From NCBI GenBank assembly GCA_020849825.1, contig JADZFP010000050.1:1-6603 (forward strand): a stretch of DNA of 6,603 nt. Reading direction: 5' to 3'. Positions within the stretch are counted from its first letter, which is position 1. Each line of letters starts with the position of its first letter. Under the pieces are notes generated by a model, which ran no database searches, was not told the DNA's origin, and saw nothing but the letters and a program-made list of their open reading frames with translations. Positions 1 to 6,569 of this stretch are shown piece by piece. A program made the position numbers and the translations under genes. The DNA is from Saprospiraceae bacterium. GTDB taxonomy: Bacteria > Bacteroidota > Bacteroidia > Chitinophagales > Saprospiraceae.

Positions 1-72
1 ACTTCAATTTAAACCAACCCCAAATAACTTTTTGAAAACGGCATAACTGAGCAGAGTAATATACCAATAACG

Positions 73-105
73 AAAGCGCGACGAGGGAACTTGTCGCGCT
101 TTTTT
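73..105 (+). terminator. Rho-independent terminator of a rightward gene lying off the left edge
   Basis: A stem formed by 76-84 (GCGCGACGA) and 91-99 (TTGTCGCGC) has eight Watson-Crick pairs plus one G-T wobble and closes a six-base loop, GGGAAC, at 85-90. Three further A-T pairs (73-75 with 100-102) can extend it. A run of six T follows at 100-105 on the plus strand, giving the classical intrinsic terminator layout. In the opposite direction only three T follow the stem, so it should work mainly rightward, with perhaps weak activity against leftward transcripts from the SPFH gene. It implies a plus-strand gene ending near or before position 46. The reading frame of that gene cannot be fixed from what is visible. 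Confidence 0.85.
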
Positions 106-164
106 ATTGAGTGATTGAGTGATTGAGTGATTATTTCAATCACTCAATCACTCAATCACTCAAT
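106..164. repeat. Perfect 27-bp inverted repeat made of tandem octamers
   Basis: Positions 106-132 hold three copies of ATTGAGTG plus ATT. Positions 138-164 are their exact reverse complement, separated by the five-base loop ATTTC (133-137). Either strand can therefore form an uninterrupted 27-bp hairpin. The stem is AT-rich and no T-run follows on either strand, so it is not a standard terminator. It starts one base after the T-tract of the rightward terminator and lies just past the stop codon of the SPFH gene. In that gene's mRNA it would be a long 3' hairpin that could protect the transcript end. That role is inference. Confidence 0.9.
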
Positions 165-204
165 CACTCAATGGCACTCAATCACTCAATGGCACTCAAT
201 CACT
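137..204. repeat. Octamer tandem array (CAATCACT) overlapping the SPFH stop codon
   Basis: Eight contiguous units are seen on the plus strand: four CAATCACT (137-168), then CAATGGCACT (169-178), CAATCACT (179-186), CAATGGCACT (187-196) and CAATCACT (197-204). The last four units form an 18-bp higher-order repeat, two copies of a 10-mer plus an 8-mer. The TCA at 200-202, inside the final unit, is the TGA stop of the minus-strand SPFH gene, so the array and the coding end overlap. The left part of the array forms the right arm of the 27-bp inverted repeat. Confidence 0.9.
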
Positions 205-1141
205 CTTTTTTGATGGCGCCATTGATCAGATTATCAAACACGCTGGGGTTCGCCCCAGCCGGTACGACGGCGATATTCACTTTGGAAGCCAGTTCCTTGT
301 TTACAACGAAAGTGGCGTAATTCGGGTTATCGGCGTACACGCGGGCCAGGGTGCTGTGTCGTTCCACTTCCACGGAATCGTTTTGTTTTTGTTTGAGCAG
401 TTCCAGTCCCTGGAGTTTGGCCACTTTTTCGATTTCCACCTCGTTGAGCTGGCGTTGGCGGTCGGCGGCGATCACGGCTTTTTTGGCTTCGATCTGCACT
501 TCGGTTTCGGCTTTGGCGAGTTCGGCGGCGCGGTTGCGTTCTTCGGTGCGGGCCTGGATGTCGCGGATGCGGGCGTTGGCTTCTTCCTGGGCGATCTGTA
601 CGCGGGCCATGGCCTCGGCCTTGCGGCGGTCGGCGTCGGCCACGGCGAGTTCCACGGCGTTTTGCCGGCGGATGCGCTCGAACTCCTGGCGCAGCAATCC
701 GGCTTGTTCCATGGCCGAGGTGTAGCTGTCCGGGAATTTGAGTTCCGATACGATCACCTCTTTTACCGTGATGCCATCGGTACCGAGCGTGGCAGCCACG
801 GTATTTTTGACGTCGTTCAGAAAACGCTCGCGCTGACGCAGAAAGATGCTGTCGACCGAGGTATAGTGGTGGGCCATGGAACGCAGCGCTTCCTCGCAAC
901 GGGGAAACATGACGTGGCGCTGAAAAGTGTCGGGGTGCAATTGCTGACGGTAAAAGGTTTCGGGATCGGCCACTTGCCAGCGCAGGTTTACGGCCAGGTC
1001 GAGCGGTACGCCGTCGGCCAGGCGCACCTGTCCGAAATGGTAATTGGACAGCCGGTCTTTTTCGGTTTTGGAAGCGGTTTGTTTGCAAGCGGTCAGCAGC
1101 GACAGGCCAACGAGGACGAGGAATACATTCCGGGAAATCAT
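200..1141 (-). CDS. SPFH/prohibitin-like domain lipoprotein
   Basis: The 313-residue protein begins with a lipoprotein signal peptide. MISRN is followed by a hydrophobic stretch and the lipobox LTAC, so Cys19 would be lipidated and the mature protein held in a membrane facing the periplasm or outside. Residues about 30-140 look like an SPFH (band 7/prohibitin) domain, with the typical run LDLAVNLRWQVADP near 47-60. Residues about 143-262 are a long Ala/Glu/Arg-rich helix expected to form a coiled coil. The tail (NPNYATFVVNKEL, then NIAVVPAGA) resembles the usual SPFH C-terminus. Family members oligomerise into ring or cage scaffolds, often with membrane proteases. The substrate or partner here is unknown. 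The ATG at 1141 is chosen because it places the lipobox correctly; an in-frame TTG at 1198 would add 19 residues that spoil the signal peptide. The gene follows porU after 211 bases. Its stop codon lies inside a tandem array. Confidence 0.85.
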   Translation of the reverse strand: MISRNVFLVLVGLSLLTACKQTASKTEKDRLSNYHFGQVRLADGVPLDLAVNLRWQVADPETFYRQQLHPDTFQRHVMFPRCEEALRSMAHHYTSVDSIFLRQRERFLNDVKNTVAATLGTDGITVKEVIVSELKFPDSYTSAMEQAGLLRQEFERIRRQNAVELAVADADRRKAEAMARVQIAQEEANARIRDIQARTEERNRAAELAKAETEVQIEAKKAVIAADRQRQLNEVEIEKVAKLQGLELLKQKQNDSVEVERHSTLARVYADNPNYATFVVNKELASKVNIAVVPAGANPSVFDNLINGAIKKE

Positions 1142-1142
1142 A

Positions 1143-1178
1143 GCGGCATCTTTGTTTTGGTGTGTAAAAAGATGCCGC
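1143..1178 (-). promoter_or_regulatory. 11-bp perfect inverted repeat abutting the SPFH start codon
   Basis: Positions 1143-1153 (GCGGCATCTTT) and 1168-1178 (AAAGATGCCGC) are exact reverse complements around a 14-base spacer. In the minus-strand mRNA the stem ends one base before the AUG at 1141. It would place the ribosome-binding region in a hairpin, or on DNA could be an operator for a dimeric regulator. The downstream arm also carries an out-of-frame ATG (1149-1147). This opens a three-codon frame whose TGA overlaps the real start as ATGA. No T-run follows the stem in the direction of transcription, so it is not a terminator. The repeat is certain; the regulatory role is inferred. Confidence 0.5.
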
Positions 1179-1248
1179 AAAATGCAGGCGCCCTTCAAAT
1201 CGAAAAGCGCCGTTCGAGTAAACGCCGGAAAAGAATGATTATTCGCCG

Positions 1249-1285
1249 CCCATTGCCCCCATTGCCCCCATTGCCCCCATTGCCC
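1249..1285 (-). other. G-quadruplex-capable G tracts in the porU/SPFH intergenic region
   Basis: On the minus strand this segment has five runs of three to five G (complements of 1249-1251, 1256-1260, 1265-1269, 1274-1278 and 1283-1285), each separated by the four-base loop CAAT. This satisfies the usual pattern of four G3+ tracts with loops of one to seven bases. A second set, five GGG tracts with six-base loops, lies in 1305-1349. The G-rich strand is the RNA-sense strand, so a structure could form in the mRNA between porU and the SPFH gene. Formation in vivo is not shown by sequence. Confidence 0.4.
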
Positions 1286-1349
1286 ACATTGACCACATTG
1301 ACCACATTGCCCACATTGCCCACATTGCCCACATTGCCCACATTGCCCA
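1251..1349. repeat. 9-bp tandem array, 11 units, directly after the porU stop
   Basis: On the plus strand the array reads CATTGCCCC three times (1251-1277), CATTGCCCA once (1278-1286), CATTGACCA twice (1287-1304) and CATTGCCCA five times (1305-1349). A partial CATT follows at 1350-1353. Variant units are clustered in blocks, as expected if the array grew by local duplication or slippage. The array touches the porU TAA (complement of 1353-1355) with no spacer. The unit is a multiple of three and carries no stop codon in any minus-strand frame. It contains no internal inverted repeat, so it is not a hairpin terminator. Confidence 0.95.
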
Positions 1350-1352
1350 CAT

Positions 1353-4300
1353 TTATTTCAAAATCACCAGTTTTTCGAAATCGCTTTCTGCCGTCACCTG
1401 GGCGCCGCCCGTGTCGGTACCGCGCACTTTTACCCGGTACAGGTAAACGCCGCGGGCCAGCGTGTCGCCGTATTCATCGCGGCCGTCCCAGTTGATATCT
1501 GTCACGCGGAAACCGTCGGCCGCGGCGGTGTGCAGCAGGGTTTTAACCAACTTGCCGGATACGGAGAAAATGCTGATCTGCACGTCGAGCAACTGGCCGG
1601 CGAGGTTGTGCTCGAACTGAAAGTAAGTATTGGTCGTAAACGGGTTGGGATAATTGAGTACGTGCGCCAGCGCGGCTTTGCCGTCTTCGGCCACCACGAA
1701 TTCGGTGTAGCCTTCACCGGAGTTGTTGGCGATATCCCAGCCTTTCACGCGCAACTTGTGACGGCCGGGCGCCAGGTCACGCAGGGGGTACAGGGCTTTT
1801 CCTTTTTTGGCGTTGTCCTGTTCGCTTTCGTAAAAATCGTTCAGCACGATGGTTTCCAGCACGTTGTCGTCGAGCACGGCGGTGAGGTCGTGGCCGAGGC
1901 TGGTGCCGGTGACGTTCATGCCGTAATCGTCGGAACATTGGACAAGTATTCTCGGATTTTTATCGGTGATGCCGCCGAAGGCAAAGTCCTGGGTATTCAG
2001 AAAAACCTGGATCGTGGGTGGCGTATCGTCCTGCACGGTGTTGGCGGTACCGCCAATGATGATCTCCGTATCGGCGCCGGCGGCGTCGAGCGGGGTGCCG
2101 TTTTCGGCGTAGTAACTGAGTTTGCCGTTGCCGTAGGCATAATTTATATCTTTCGGTACGATAAAACTGACGCTAAAGCGGCCATTAGTTACGGTTGCGC
2201 TGCCTTTGAACAGTATATTGCGTTGCACGGTGAATGGCCGCACAATACTGCGGGAGTCCTGACCCAGGGTGTACAAGGTTTGTTTTTTGTCGAACAGGGT
2301 GACGAACACTTTGCCGTTGAAATCGCCGAGTAAGTTGCCCAGCGTATCGGTCACTTCACCTTCCAGCGTCACCGGCATCAGGGCGCGGAGGGTATCCGGC
2401 TGGGCCGGATTAAAAGTTTTACCATTGAGAGCCGCGGTGCGCACCCGGTACTCCGGCATGGCGAGGTGCATGGCCGGGTCGCCGAGCAGGGTAAAGCGGC
2501 GGCCGTTCTCTTCGTCGCTGAAGGTCAGGGCATTTTTGGCGTCCTGTAATATTTCGCCAATAGTGCGGTAACGCCCGTTGACGCGTTGGAAGATCACTTT
2601 TTGTACGGCGTCGGTCAGGGCGTTGTTCCCGTCGATGTAAACGGCCCGGGTAGTGGTAAACAGCGCAATGGCGCCTGAATTCACCTTTAGCAGGGCTTGT
2701 TCGCCGCCCGTGAGCGTGGCATAGTCGTCGTAGCCGCCGAAAGAGCAGGTGGCTGTGATGATAAGCGGGTAGCGGTTGGCGTTGTCCCAGCCGGCAATGT
2801 CGTTGTTGTCGATCACCCGTTCCTGCGCCCAGCCGCGGGGCCCGCCGTGCCCGATGTATTGAGCGGTAAGGCCGCCTTTAAAAATACTGGAATTGATGGC
2901 TGTTTTGGCGTCGGGTATACGTTTTTCGCTCGAGGTGGCCACCTGCTGGTAGGCGTCGAAGTACACTTTTTCACTGTTGAACCATTTTTCCGCCGCTTCC
3001 GCCTCGTTGGCCAGTTTATCGGCCTGGTCGATGTGATAGTTGACGTCTTCGTCGTCGGCGTAATACAGATTGCGCAGGTGCCAGTCGCCGAGCAGGTCGG
3101 GGCTATTGTCGTAGGCGACAATTTTATCTACGATAGCCTGCGCCTCGGCGGCGGTACCGGGCGTCAGCCGTCCCACGGCGATATCGAGCGCGCCTTTCAG
3201 GGCGCCGCCTTCGCCGTCGCTGAGCAGGCCGAAATAGTCGTCGGAAGGAAAAGAGTAGATGGGGCTGAACGACTGGTATGTTTCAAAAACGGGGATAAAA
3301 TCCAGGTTGTCCTCGCTGTTGGTGTTATTTTTCGGGTCGAATGAGCCGTCGCCGAACAGCAGCAGGAAATGGAATTTATCGGGATTGCGCTCCAGCAGCA
3401 TTTTGGCAAAATCGCGGATGGCCGTGGGGTCTTTGGCGCCCGAGGAGAACTCATTATACAGTTTTTCAATGGGTATCGTCACTACATCCAGGCCGCTGTA
3501 TGCCCGGCGGTGTTCGGCCAGTTGTTGTGCGGCGGCTTCGAAATCCGGATGGTACACGATGGCCGCATGCACGTTGTCGGTACCGTGAATATTCTGGTTG
3601 TCAATTTTTCCAACGGTTTTTTGCGGTTTGGGGAAAGCATAGTTGTCATAAAAGGCGACGAAATCGCGCAGTACGCCTTTCGTAGTGGCGCCAAACTCTG
3701 CCGAACCGCCGCCGATGGCAGCCAGTTGTTTTTTGGGCGTTTGCGGCGTACTGATGTCCCAGATGGTGAGCGGGCCGTTCACGTTGCCCAGGCGGAAGGT
3801 GGCGGCATCCTGTGTCAGCGTTTGCAGGTCGCGGAATTCGAGCGGACTTTGGTCGACCATGCGCAGGCGGCGGCGCGCGTTGATCTCGATGTAGTCGAGC
3901 CAGCCTTCGCTGGGTTCGGACGCCGGCAGGTATTGTACTTTTACATCTACTTTATCGGCCGCGGGTTGAAAGCCGCCGTTGATCGTCGCGTTGGAAGCAA
4001 AACTCGCTTCGTTGTTGCTGATCGAAACGCTGTAAACCAGACCGGAAAACGTGGAGCTGCCGGCCTGTATCCGCAGGTTGGTGTTGACGCCGCAACGCCC
4101 GGCAAACTCCGAACGCAAACGGGCGGTGGAACCGCCGACGATGTTGGGGAACGTGAAACTGTAGCTGCGTTCGCGGGTTTGGTAAAAATAGTCGCCGAAC
4201 CAGCGTTTGCCGGAACCCTGGGCGGAGTTGAAAAAGTCGAGCAGGTTAACCGTCTCGGTTTCGAGGCGCTGCACGTCGTCGAATTCTTCCGTCACGTAAG

Positions 4301-5207
4301 TAGCCGGGACGCTGCTTTGTTCGGTTACCCGAAGGCCTTGTCCGGCGCCCGTTTTGATAAAATACCAGGCGTGGTGGTCGTAGAGGTGTTGCGTAATGGT
4401 CAGCGGCATGTCGGTGTCGGCCGGGCGGTGCGATCGGGGCGCCGGGCCGACGCCGTAAAACAGGATATAGTCGCCGTTGTCAAACTTCCCGTCGGCTTCA
4501 CCCACTATCACGATGGCGTTTTCCAGCAGATCGTCGGGGCGGGGGTCGCCGTTGCGTTCGGGTACCATGGCGCCGCCGTTGCCGAAGAGGCGGATGGTTC
4601 GGGGGTCAATGCTTTCCAGGTTGCTGATTCCCAGGTCGTTTTTCAGGAAATTGAAATCCAGTTTGTACACGCCGGTCTGGTTGATGCCGAACTTGTAGAG
4701 CGTACCGTCGCTCAGGGCCGAGGTATAGGTAAACGGTCCGCCGCGCGGTTTGACCGGTTCGGCTTCGGGCGTAATTGTTACACGGATGGCAAACGAGGTG
4801 ATGCGTTCGTATCCGCCGCCCGTTTTCCGGATGGGATAAAAACGCACGCGCCCGAAGTAGCGGCTGCGTTCCTGTTCCGCGGAGGCGTCAATCCGGACGG
4901 TTTCGCTCAGCGCCGCGTCTTCGGGGCCTGCTTTTTTGGCGAAGGGCTCGTACTGCACGGCCACGAATTCTGCCGTGATGCGCGAGCGGCCCGGCAGGGC
5001 AAAACGTTCGGAAAACAGGGGCAGCCCGGGCGCGGCATCGCCGTACAGGCATTGTTCAAAGCCCCAGATTTCCACCGTCTCGCCGTGCGGCAGGGTTTGC
5101 AAGCGCGGTTCGGCAGCCCAGTTGAGCGTACGCTGCAGGGTGATCGTGTTTTGAGCAAACAATGCGCTGCTCAATAGCGCCAGGAAGAGTGTAAGCCGGT
5201 ATTTCAT
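1353..5207 (-). CDS. porU: Type IX secretion system sortase PorU (C25 peptidase family)
   Basis: The 1284-residue protein is the T9SS cell-surface sortase. It removes the C-terminal domain of secreted cargo at the outer membrane and couples cargo to anionic lipopolysaccharide. Residues 1-18 are a Sec signal peptide (MKYRLTLFLALLSSALFA, then Gln). An N-terminal beta-rich region contains DGTLYKFGINQTGVYKL from residue 167, typical of PorU. The gingipain-like C25 domain spans about 550-915, with FPSDDYFG near 653-660, the putative catalytic His787 in YIGHGG and Cys821 in TATCSFGG. Their spacing of 34 resembles gingipains. The end holds an FlgD/Ig-like domain starting NYPNPF (1185-1190) and closing with GVYLYRVKV and EKLVILK. 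It is somewhat longer than the Porphyromonas gingivalis protein, known to be about 1158 residues. The ATG at 5207 is preferred over an in-frame TTG at 5258, because it starts the signal peptide. Neither porV nor gldJ is adjacent. The gene looks intact. Confidence 0.92.
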   Translation of the reverse strand: MKYRLTLFLALLSSALFAQNTITLQRTLNWAAEPRLQTLPHGETVEIWGFEQCLYGDAAPGLPLFSERFALPGRSRITAEFVAVQYEPFAKKAGPEDAALSETVRIDASAEQERSRYFGRVRFYPIRKTGGGYERITSFAIRVTITPEAEPVKPRGGPFTYTSALSDGTLYKFGINQTGVYKLDFNFLKNDLGISNLESIDPRTIRLFGNGGAMVPERNGDPRPDDLLENAIVIVGEADGKFDNGDYILFYGVGPAPRSHRPADTDMPLTITQHLYDHHAWYFIKTGAGQGLRVTEQSSVPATYVTEEFDDVQRLETETVNLLDFFNSAQGSGKRWFGDYFYQTRERSYSFTFPNIVGGSTARLRSEFAGRCGVNTNLRIQAGSSTFSGLVYSVSISNNEASFASNATINGGFQPAADKVDVKVQYLPASEPSEGWLDYIEINARRRLRMVDQSPLEFRDLQTLTQDAATFRLGNVNGPLTIWDISTPQTPKKQLAAIGGGSAEFGATTKGVLRDFVAFYDNYAFPKPQKTVGKIDNQNIHGTDNVHAAIVYHPDFEAAAQQLAEHRRAYSGLDVVTIPIEKLYNEFSSGAKDPTAIRDFAKMLLERNPDKFHFLLLFGDGSFDPKNNTNSEDNLDFIPVFETYQSFSPIYSFPSDDYFGLLSDGEGGALKGALDIAVGRLTPGTAAEAQAIVDKIVAYDNSPDLLGDWHLRNLYYADDEDVNYHIDQADKLANEAEAAEKWFNSEKVYFDAYQQVATSSEKRIPDAKTAINSSIFKGGLTAQYIGHGGPRGWAQERVIDNNDIAGWDNANRYPLIITATCSFGGYDDYATLTGGEQALLKVNSGAIALFTTTRAVYIDGNNALTDAVQKVIFQRVNGRYRTIGEILQDAKNALTFSDEENGRRFTLLGDPAMHLAMPEYRVRTAALNGKTFNPAQPDTLRALMPVTLEGEVTDTLGNLLGDFNGKVFVTLFDKKQTLYTLGQDSRSIVRPFTVQRNILFKGSATVTNGRFSVSFIVPKDINYAYGNGKLSYYAENGTPLDAAGADTEIIIGGTANTVQDDTPPTIQVFLNTQDFAFGGITDKNPRILVQCSDDYGMNVTGTSLGHDLTAVLDDNVLETIVLNDFYESEQDNAKKGKALYPLRDLAPGRHKLRVKGWDIANNSGEGYTEFVVAEDGKAALAHVLNYPNPFTTNTYFQFEHNLAGQLLDVQISIFSVSGKLVKTLLHTAAADGFRVTDINWDGRDEYGDTLARGVYLYRVKVRGTDTGGAQVTAESDFEKLVILK

Positions 5208-5333
5208 CGTAAAAGCCTGGTTGGGTAAGTATGGCAAATTTGGCGCGCCGGGAGCCAAACAGGTTGCCCGGTATTGCGCATTTTGCCAATATGCAACAAA
5301 TTTCGGGAAAAAAAGATGGAACGGGCAGGGTGT

Positions 5334-6569
5334 TTAATAATAAACGATCGAACCGAGGTATAACGCCAACTCGGTCGCGACGAACAAATACAAAAATTTG
5401 GAAAAAACAAATGCTCCGTTGGCGCGGTTGTCGTAAAATATCAGGATCGACATGAATAGGATCGGATCGGCGTATCGTTGGAAAAAGATGAGGGATAGCG
5501 CCAGCACTAAGAGTATCAACAGGAGAAAATAGTTCTTCCGGAAATTTTTTGCGCAATAGTATGCCACGATCAGCGCCCCGATATAGCTGAAAAACAGAAA
5601 CGCCGGGGCAGCGACCCCTTGTGGCAGCCGCAGGAAAATTTTGGATAACAAACCGCCTTGTACCATGTGGAGGTCGAACCCCATTATCGTGTAAAAAATC
5701 ACGTACAAAATCCCGATACCCACAAATACGCCGACTTGCCGGTAATTGATCCTGGATAATTCGCGCTTTCCCAGGTAAAGCATCACCGGATAACAATAAA
5801 GGGGGAACATGACAAGTCCGAACGGCAAGCTCAGAAGTATATTCGAGTGCTGATGCAGGGCTTGGGCATGGGGTGGCACCAACCCTTTCCAGATATGGAG
5901 CATATAAATGGCCGGTACCATCAGTATGACGTTAGAAAGAACGAAGACCGCCTGCCGCTGCAAACCCCTGATGTGCGCAATACTCCTGAAAAAGAAATAA
6001 AAGGGTATCCAAAAGTAAAATTGCCGGGTGTAAAAAGCGCAAAAAGCAAATGCGGCTGCCTGGATATGCCAAATGAGGGCATTTTTCACCAGGGCGTATT
6101 CAAAGGCCAGCATGGCCAGCGCAATAAAGAAAAAAGGGAGTTGATCGGTAACCAGGGCGAATCCGGTGGCGCGCAGAAACGGACTGCTTAAAAAGGCGGC
6201 CAGAATGACGATCACGGTATTCCGGTCGAATTTTTTAAAACGTAAAAAGTAATAGGCCAACAACCCGGCGGTCAGAAAAATGGTAACCAGGTTAATCAAC
6301 CGCAATACCTGAATATCCTTTGAGAGGTATTGGTAGAAAACGCCGTAGAGGATATGATAAAGGGGAAATGTTGCCGGCCCGTAATCCTTGATGGCTTCTG
6401 AAAAAGGCAAATCGATAAAATGAAGGATGGTGGGCAGATGGAAATCCCGCTCATCCCAGAATTGTCTTTCGATCATCGGATCGAACCAGAAAAAACCGAG
6501 CAGATAATAACAGGCGATTAATCCCAGCAAGAAGTAATTCGCAAGGCTTACTTTATTCGCATGGTTCAC
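5334..6569 (-). CDS. GT-C fold membrane glycosyltransferase, ALG10/DIE2-like
   Basis: The 411-residue protein is rich in Phe, Leu, Ile and Tyr and has roughly ten or more hydrophobic segments, the first at about residues 10-30. Directly after it comes FWDERDFHLP (37-46), an acidic motif in the first large loop as in GT-C enzymes that use polyprenyl-phosphate sugars. Three landmarks resemble eukaryotic ALG10/DIE2 alpha-1,2-glucosyltransferases: this DE-x-FHLP motif (with one extra residue), TDQLPFFFIAL near 141-151, and YTRQFYFWIPF near 180-190, similar to the family's RQTN-type motif. It probably adds a sugar to a lipid-linked or surface glycan; donor and acceptor are unknown. The start is read as GTG at 6569, because an in-frame TAA lies 12 bases upstream (complement of 6582-6584) and the first in-frame ATG (Met32) would remove the first helix. 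GC is lower than in porU. Another polytopic glycosyltransferase family is possible. Confidence 0.65.
   Translation of the reverse strand: MNHANKVSLANYFLLGLIACYYLLGFFWFDPMIERQFWDERDFHLPTILHFIDLPFSEAIKDYGPATFPLYHILYGVFYQYLSKDIQVLRLINLVTIFLTAGLLAYYFLRFKKFDRNTVIVILAAFLSSPFLRATGFALVTDQLPFFFIALAMLAFEYALVKNALIWHIQAAAFAFCAFYTRQFYFWIPFYFFFRSIAHIRGLQRQAVFVLSNVILMVPAIYMLHIWKGLVPPHAQALHQHSNILLSLPFGLVMFPLYCYPVMLYLGKRELSRINYRQVGVFVGIGILYVIFYTIMGFDLHMVQGGLLSKIFLRLPQGVAAPAFLFFSYIGALIVAYYCAKNFRKNYFLLLILLVLALSLIFFQRYADPILFMSILIFYDNRANGAFVFSKFLYLFVATELALYLGSIVYY

Noticed and set aside
1..46. C-terminus of a plus-strand gene at the left edge
   Set aside because: The rightward terminator implies such a gene, but frame 2 (ending FLKTA, TAA at 44-46) and frame 3 (ending PQITF, TGA at 33-35) are equally possible, so no CDS is called.
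106..204. CRISPR array
   Set aside because: Units are 8-10 bp and directly abutting, with no unique spacers, and no cas genes are present.
123..320. Plus-strand 65-codon frame through the octamer array
   Set aside because: It is translated repeat (Asn-His-Ser and Met-Ala-Leu runs), then the antisense of the SPFH C-terminus. No start signal or domain is seen.
1187..1215. Short GGCGC/GCGCC inverted repeat upstream of the SPFH gene
   Set aside because: Only about five pairs with a long loop in a GC-rich stretch, which is weak compared with the perfect 11-bp repeat nearby.
1251..1349. CRISPR or collagen-like coding repeat
   Set aside because: There are no spacers, and the array lies just outside the porU frame after a clear stop. 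Only a short chain of Met-Trp-Ala codons results.
356..1495. Plus-strand 379-codon frame antisense to the SPFH gene and crossing the 9-bp array
   Set aside because: It lies mostly opposite a well-supported gene, its Pro/Leu/Thr stretch is just the array, and it has no recognisable domain.
3369..5177. Plus-strand 602-codon open frame antisense to porU
   Set aside because: Long antisense frames are expected opposite GC-rich codon-biased genes. The composition is low-complexity Val/Gly/Ala/Phe, and the porU strand shows clear C25 motifs.
5208..5333. Promoter or terminator between the GT-C gene and porU
   Set aside because: A Bacteroidota -7-like CAAATTTG (5235-5242) lacks the leading T, and the nearest upstream TTG is only 13 bases away instead of about 19-20. 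The T-run near 5308-5314 has no stem before it.
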